Source: Dehalobacterium formicoaceticum
Lineage (GTDB): Bacteria; Bacillota; Dehalobacteriia; Dehalobacteriales; Dehalobacteriaceae
Direction: 5' to 3'
Assembly (NCBI RefSeq): GCF_002224645.1
Contig: NZ_CP022121.1
Coordinates: 2,176,501-2,240,500, forward strand
Length of the DNA stretch: 64,000 bases
The notes under the pieces are model-generated. The model saw nothing but the letters and a program-made list of their open reading frames with translations, was not told the DNA's origin and did not search any database. The number at the start of each line of letters is the position of its first letter. The stretch's first letter is position 1. The translations under genes were made by a program, and so were the position numbers. Positions 60,387 through 64,000 of the stretch are shown piece after piece.

Positions 60387-63122
60387 ATGCCACGGATAAT
60401 AAAAAAAGATGATCGGAAATTAAACGCCTATTTCACATCTTCCGGCTTTGTTATTGAAGAGGAACTATTAGAGTTAGAATTAGAACCAGAACCAGAACCA
60501 GAGGATCCCATCAAGTCCTGGATGAAGCAATTCAAGGAAGACAAATACAGTGCCTTGTTTCACCTTGGCTTTCAGAAAAGGGGAAAGTGGTTTTCGCCTG
60601 CCCTCGAATATCTCCATCATATTGTAGAGCTGCTCATTAGAAAAATCAGCCAACAGGCGGATCTCGAAATCAGCCGGGATGCTGTTCAGGCTGATTTGCA
60701 AAATGATGAGGTGGAAAGGCTTAAGGAGGAAATTCCCTTTGCGATTGGCATGGAATATATCGATGCGGACTGGATTCGAAAGCTTTGGGAATCATTGTTT
60801 ACTGTTTTCCGGACGGAAATCAGGGACTATGATGGTACCGTTAACAGGTACTTTGCGGAATATAACTCCAATATTAATGTGGCAGGCAGGGTATTTTTTC
60901 ACTTGGTCGAAAATGTTGAAAATGTCGCAAATAATGTTGAGCATGAGAATAAGGAAGGAAGATTCCCTTTTGCTTTTATGGCCACTTATTCAACCAAACC
61001 GGTCAAGAGTAAGCGGGCAGTACACACACCTTTGAAAAATGCCTTAGAAGAATTTAAAGGCGAGGAAAAGAAGCTGCTTAACCTCATTTCAACAGTCATC
61101 AAGGCGGCAGAAAAGAGCAGCTTTATCTCAGAATTGCTGGAAAGCGGGGAATTATTCTCACCCCTAAAGCTCACTACTGATGAAGCATACATTGTTTTAA
61201 AGGAGATGCAGCTTTATGAGGAGGCCGGCATCATGTGCCGGGTTCCGGATTGGTGGCGCAAAAGGAGTAACTCTATCCGGCTTACGATTACAGTGGGAGA
61301 AAAAGAACCGTCCAAGGTGGGGTTGGATGCTATTATGGATTTTTCACCTACTTTTAAAATCGGAGATGAGTCCCTTACCGTTGAGGAATTAAGGGAGTTT
61401 CAGAATATGGCGGAAGGACTTATCCAATACAAAGGCAAATGGGTTGATGTCAGTAAAGATAAGTTGGATGCCCTGCTTCAGGCTTTTGAGAAGGTAAAGA
61501 GCTATGGGGAAGAGGGTGAATTATCTCTTAGGGATGCTCTCAGGCTTGAATGGAAGGGGAATGAGCTATTAGATACATCGGCCCAGGAGATAGAAGAGGT
61601 GTCCGTTAACAATGGGCAATGGCTCAAAGCCATAAAAGAGAAGCTGACGCACCCGGCAGCATTACGGTCGCTATCTTCTGTACCTTCCGTAGCTTCCGTA
61701 CCTTCCTTCCATGGATCCCTTAGGCCTTATCAAAGTACCGGTTATCAGTGGCTTAATCAAATGTTTGAGTTGAGATTAGGGGCTTGTCTGGCGGATGATA
61801 TGGGATTGGGCAAGACCGTTCAGATCATTGCCTATCTGGAAGATGCCAGGGTTCATTCCGGAGGACAGGCCTTGTTGATTTTGCCGGCCTCTCTGATTGG
61901 CAACTGGCAGAAGGAAATTGATAAATTCGCACCGGAAATGTCGTACCAGATACTGCATAAGAGTGAATTAAAAGCTAAAGAAGAGATCAAGATTAAAGAA
62001 GATTGTTTTCTGTCTATTACCACTTATGGCATGGCAGTCCGGCTGGAAGAGCTTAAAAACAGAAAGTGGGATTACCTGATTTTGGATGAGGCCCAAGCCA
62101 TTAAGAATCCCGGCACTAAACAGACCAAAGCGATTAAGCAGATTCCGGCGATGATGAGGATTGGGATGACGGGAACGCCTATTGAAAATCGATTAGGTGA
62201 TTTATGGTCTTTGTTTGATTTTTTGAATCAAGGGCTTTTGGGCACTGCCAAGGAATTTACGAATTTTACGAAAGAGCTGGGGGATCATCCGAGCGGGTAT
62301 ATGAGACTGCGTAAAATGATACAGCCTTTTATCCTTAGAAGGATGAAAACAGATAAAAGTATCATCTCAGATCTGCCTGATAAATTGGAAATGAACGCAT
62401 ACACTACCCTGTCCAAAAAGCAAATTGTTCTTTATCAACAGCTGATTCGTCAAATGGAAAAGGAACTGATGGACGCTGAAGGCATTGCCCGAAAAGGGCT
62501 TGTTTTATCCGGCATTATGAAGTTCAAACAGATTTGTAATCATCCGGACCAATATATGGGACGGGAGGAATTTAAGCCGGAACAAAGCGGCAAGTTTGAA
62601 CAGTTGCGGGAAATTTGTGAAACGATTCGGGAGAAACGGGAGCGGGTTCTTGTCTTTACTCAATTTCGGGAAATGACGGAGCCAATTTCCGATTTTCTGG
62701 CGGGAATATTCAATAAAAAAGGTTTTGTGCTTCATGGAGGTACCTCGGTGAAAAGACGAAATGAGATTGTTAGCGAGTTTAATGGAGAACAATATATTCC
62801 CTATATGGTGCTATCGCTAAAAGCAGGCGGTGTCGGACTGAATCTGACGGCAGCCAACCATGTGATTCATTTTGACAGATGGTGGAATCCGGCGGTTGAA
62901 AATCAAGCCACCGATCGGGCTTTTCGTATTGGACAGCGGAATAATGTTATGGTGCATAAGTTTGTTACCAAAAGTACGATAGAAGAGAAGATCGACGAGA
63001 TTTTGACAGAGAAACGGAAACTGTCCGGGGACATTTTGAGTGCCGAGGGTGAGCAGTGGATTACCGAGTATAACAATGAAGAATTAATGAAGCTATTCGC
63101 ATTGGGCGGTGATAAAGTATGA
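60387..63122 (+). CDS. SNF2-family DNA helicase/translocase (YwqA-like)
   Basis: This 911-residue Swi2/Snf2 ATPase has a long N-terminal region (residues 1-430) and an acidic repeat near the start (EEELLELELEPEPEPEDP). Helicase motifs follow: DDMGLGKTVQIIAYL (motif I, ~468-482), LILDEAQAIKN (motif II, ~563), GMTGTPIENRLGDLWSLFDF, ILRRMKTDK and the C-terminal VENQATDRAFRIGQ (motif VI, ~835). It probably remodels DNA-protein complexes. The last four bases overlap the SWIM gene. Its 5' region exists in a second copy at 58057. Bacillus subtilis ywqA-ywqB has the same order. Confidence 0.93.
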   Translation: MPRIIKKDDRKLNAYFTSSGFVIEEELLELELEPEPEPEDPIKSWMKQFKEDKYSALFHLGFQKRGKWFSPALEYLHHIVELLIRKISQQADLEISRDAVQADLQNDEVERLKEEIPFAIGMEYIDADWIRKLWESLFTVFRTEIRDYDGTVNRYFAEYNSNINVAGRVFFHLVENVENVANNVEHENKEGRFPFAFMATYSTKPVKSKRAVHTPLKNALEEFKGEEKKLLNLISTVIKAAEKSSFISELLESGELFSPLKLTTDEAYIVLKEMQLYEEAGIMCRVPDWWRKRSNSIRLTITVGEKEPSKVGLDAIMDFSPTFKIGDESLTVEELREFQNMAEGLIQYKGKWVDVSKDKLDALLQAFEKVKSYGEEGELSLRDALRLEWKGNELLDTSAQEIEEVSVNNGQWLKAIKEKLTHPAALRSLSSVPSVASVPSFHGSLRPYQSTGYQWLNQMFELRLGACLADDMGLGKTVQIIAYLEDARVHSGGQALLILPASLIGNWQKEIDKFAPEMSYQILHKSELKAKEEIKIKEDCFLSITTYGMAVRLEELKNRKWDYLILDEAQAIKNPGTKQTKAIKQIPAMMRIGMTGTPIENRLGDLWSLFDFLNQGLLGTAKEFTNFTKELGDHPSGYMRLRKMIQPFILRRMKTDKSIISDLPDKLEMNAYTTLSKKQIVLYQQLIRQMEKELMDAEGIARKGLVLSGIMKFKQICNHPDQYMGREEFKPEQSGKFEQLREICETIREKRERVLVFTQFREMTEPISDFLAGIFNKKGFVLHGGTSVKRRNEIVSEFNGEQYIPYMVLSLKAGGVGLNLTAANHVIHFDRWWNPAVENQATDRAFRIGQRNNVMVHKFVTKSTIEEKIDEILTEKRKLSGDILSAEGEQWITEYNNEELMKLFALGGDKV

Positions 63123-63835
63123 GCGATTATGGATTTCCCAAATATGTATCGGCTGCGGAAAAAAAGGCTAAAGCAGAAAAATCACTGAAAAAATTGAAGA
63201 AGAATAATCCGGATCTGGAACCCGTCATCATAGAGGGCAGGACCTTGGCCAAAAGCTGGTGGGGAAAGGCGTGGAACCTAAATCTGGAGAGCTATGCAGA
63301 TTACAGCAACCGAATCGCCAGAGGAAAAAGCTATGTTCGGAGCAATGCTGTGTTGGATCTAAAGATATCGAAAGGGAGAGTAGCGGCCAGGGTACAGGGG
63401 AGCAGGGCTAAACCCTATGATACGGAGATTCGCATTGATATTCTGGACAGCACGAAATGGCACGAAATTTTGAAGTTATGCAATCATAGAATCGATACTT
63501 TGGAACAGTTGATCGAAGGCAAATTTCCGAAGGAATTAGAGATTTTATTCACGGATAAAAGGTATTCTATGTTTCCATCCCCCAAGGAAATACATTTTAA
63601 TTGCAGCTGTCCTGATTACGCCAGTATGTGCAAACATGTGGCGGCAGCATTGTATGGTATCGGTGCCAGATTGGATCAGAGTCCGCTGCTGTTTTTTGAG
63701 CTGAGAGATATCGACGGGCGGGAGCTGATCCAAAAATCCATGGAGCAGAAGCTTGATAGCATGCTAAAAAATGCAGGCAGGAAAAGCGAACGGGAAATTG
63801 CGCCTAAGGATATCTCGAATATTTTTGGTTTGTAA
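63119..63835 (+). CDS. SWIM zinc-finger protein (YwqB-like)
   Basis: This 238-residue protein has the SWIM motif C-x-C-x6-C-x-H: C162, C164, C171 and H173 in FNCSCPDYASMCKHVAAALY. The N-terminal part has RTLAKSWWGKAWNLNLESYA and an RGKSYVRSNAVLDLKI segment. SWIM domains bind DNA or proteins, and the gene overlaps the SNF2 helicase gene by 4 bases, so the two are probably a complex or shared pathway. A terminator follows at 63957. No role has been proven for such pairs to my knowledge. Confidence 0.92.
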   Translation: MSDYGFPKYVSAAEKKAKAEKSLKKLKKNNPDLEPVIIEGRTLAKSWWGKAWNLNLESYADYSNRIARGKSYVRSNAVLDLKISKGRVAARVQGSRAKPYDTEIRIDILDSTKWHEILKLCNHRIDTLEQLIEGKFPKELEILFTDKRYSMFPSPKEIHFNCSCPDYASMCKHVAAALYGIGARLDQSPLLFFELRDIDGRELIQKSMEQKLDSMLKNAGRKSEREIAPKDISNIFGL

Positions 63836-63956
63836 AGATCCCAGGATCAGTGTGGATTTATTGATTAATAGAATAGGGAATCCTTCAATCAGCAATATTG
63901 AAACAGGTTCAATGGTTCAAAACGATAGATCCGGTTTGGCGTGATTTGACCTCAAA

Positions 63957-63984
63957 AAAAAGCAGCCGATTATAGCTGCTTTTT
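63957..63984 (+). terminator. Terminator after the SNF2/SWIM operon
   Basis: AAAAAGCAGC and GCTGCTTTTT form a 10-bp stem with a CGATTATA loop, 120 bases after the SWIM gene. Confidence 0.85.
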
Positions 63985-64000
63985 GATGCTTCTGCGTGGA

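Overview
The window looks like a chromosomal segment of an anaerobic, moderately low-GC Firmicute, probably of the Peptococcaceae/Desulfitobacteriaceae type. That assignment is inference. It rests on strong AGGAGG ribosome sites, sigma-54 circuits, a selenium/molybdenum gene set, a carnitine-type fixABCX set, a cobalamin riboswitch and many mobile-element scars. No rRNA, tRNA or CRISPR array was seen.

Layout. 1-2360: end of an MFS transporter and an acyl-CoA ligase. 2620-6124: a lysR gene split by an IS66-type element (2734-5250) with a 70-bp direct repeat on each side. 6260-6777: a decayed gene. 7009-9473: a BsuBI/PstI-type restriction-modification pair. 9539-18403: a lysR gene, then an IS1634-type element (10570-12658) in a 71-bp direct repeat, then a cobalamin riboswitch with its terminator, and behind it a six-gene operon. 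The operon encodes a NifH-like reductase, a 148-residue miniature component-1 protein, a 400-residue NifD-like protein and a complete BtuFCD/FecBCD-type ABC importer. 18444-20761: a lysR remnant, a flavin/PNPOx-type gene and a MocR regulator. 21043-24229: a YedE/TusA-like/DUF3343/YjeF-like/MoaE-like selenium-molybdenum set. 24664-32000: an ECF-type sigma factor with a DUF4179 partner, a broken mntP, two TetR genes, and a radical SAM gene followed by metK.

32084-43593: a sigma-54 activator diverges from a -24/-12 promoter and a pathway of CaiA-like acyl-CoA dehydrogenase, CoA-transferase, FixA, FixB, enoyl-CoA hydratase, FixC, FixX, thioesterase and acyl-CoA ligase. This set would activate an unsaturated or hydroxylated carboxylate to its CoA ester and reduce or oxidise it, exchanging electrons through FixABCX. 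44128-51474: a three-subunit molybdenum hydroxylase operon (FAD, 2Fe-2S, Mo subunits) behind a sigma-54 promoter and three 16-bp dyads. A sigma-54 response regulator and a GAF histidine kinase gene (frameshifted as read) lie upstream. The selenium/molybdenum set at 21-24 kb could supply this enzyme's cofactor.

51475-63984: accessory DNA. It holds a RAYT transposase fragment with REP-like palindromes, a small-protein/GNAT pair, an unrecognised 430-residue protein, an ABC exporter behind a 42-bp palindrome, several gene fragments, a duplicated 5' end of a SNF2 gene, and the intact SNF2 helicase/SWIM pair.

The best candidate for an undescribed system is the riboswitch-controlled nitrogenase-like operon at 12.7-18.4 kb. 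Its component-1 cysteines are divided between a tiny protein (two) and a larger partner (one), and it travels with a tetrapyrrole/metal-chelate importer. Several genes (mntP, the kinase, the esterase) are each broken by one missing base in a homopolymer, so sequencing error should be excluded before they are called pseudogenes.
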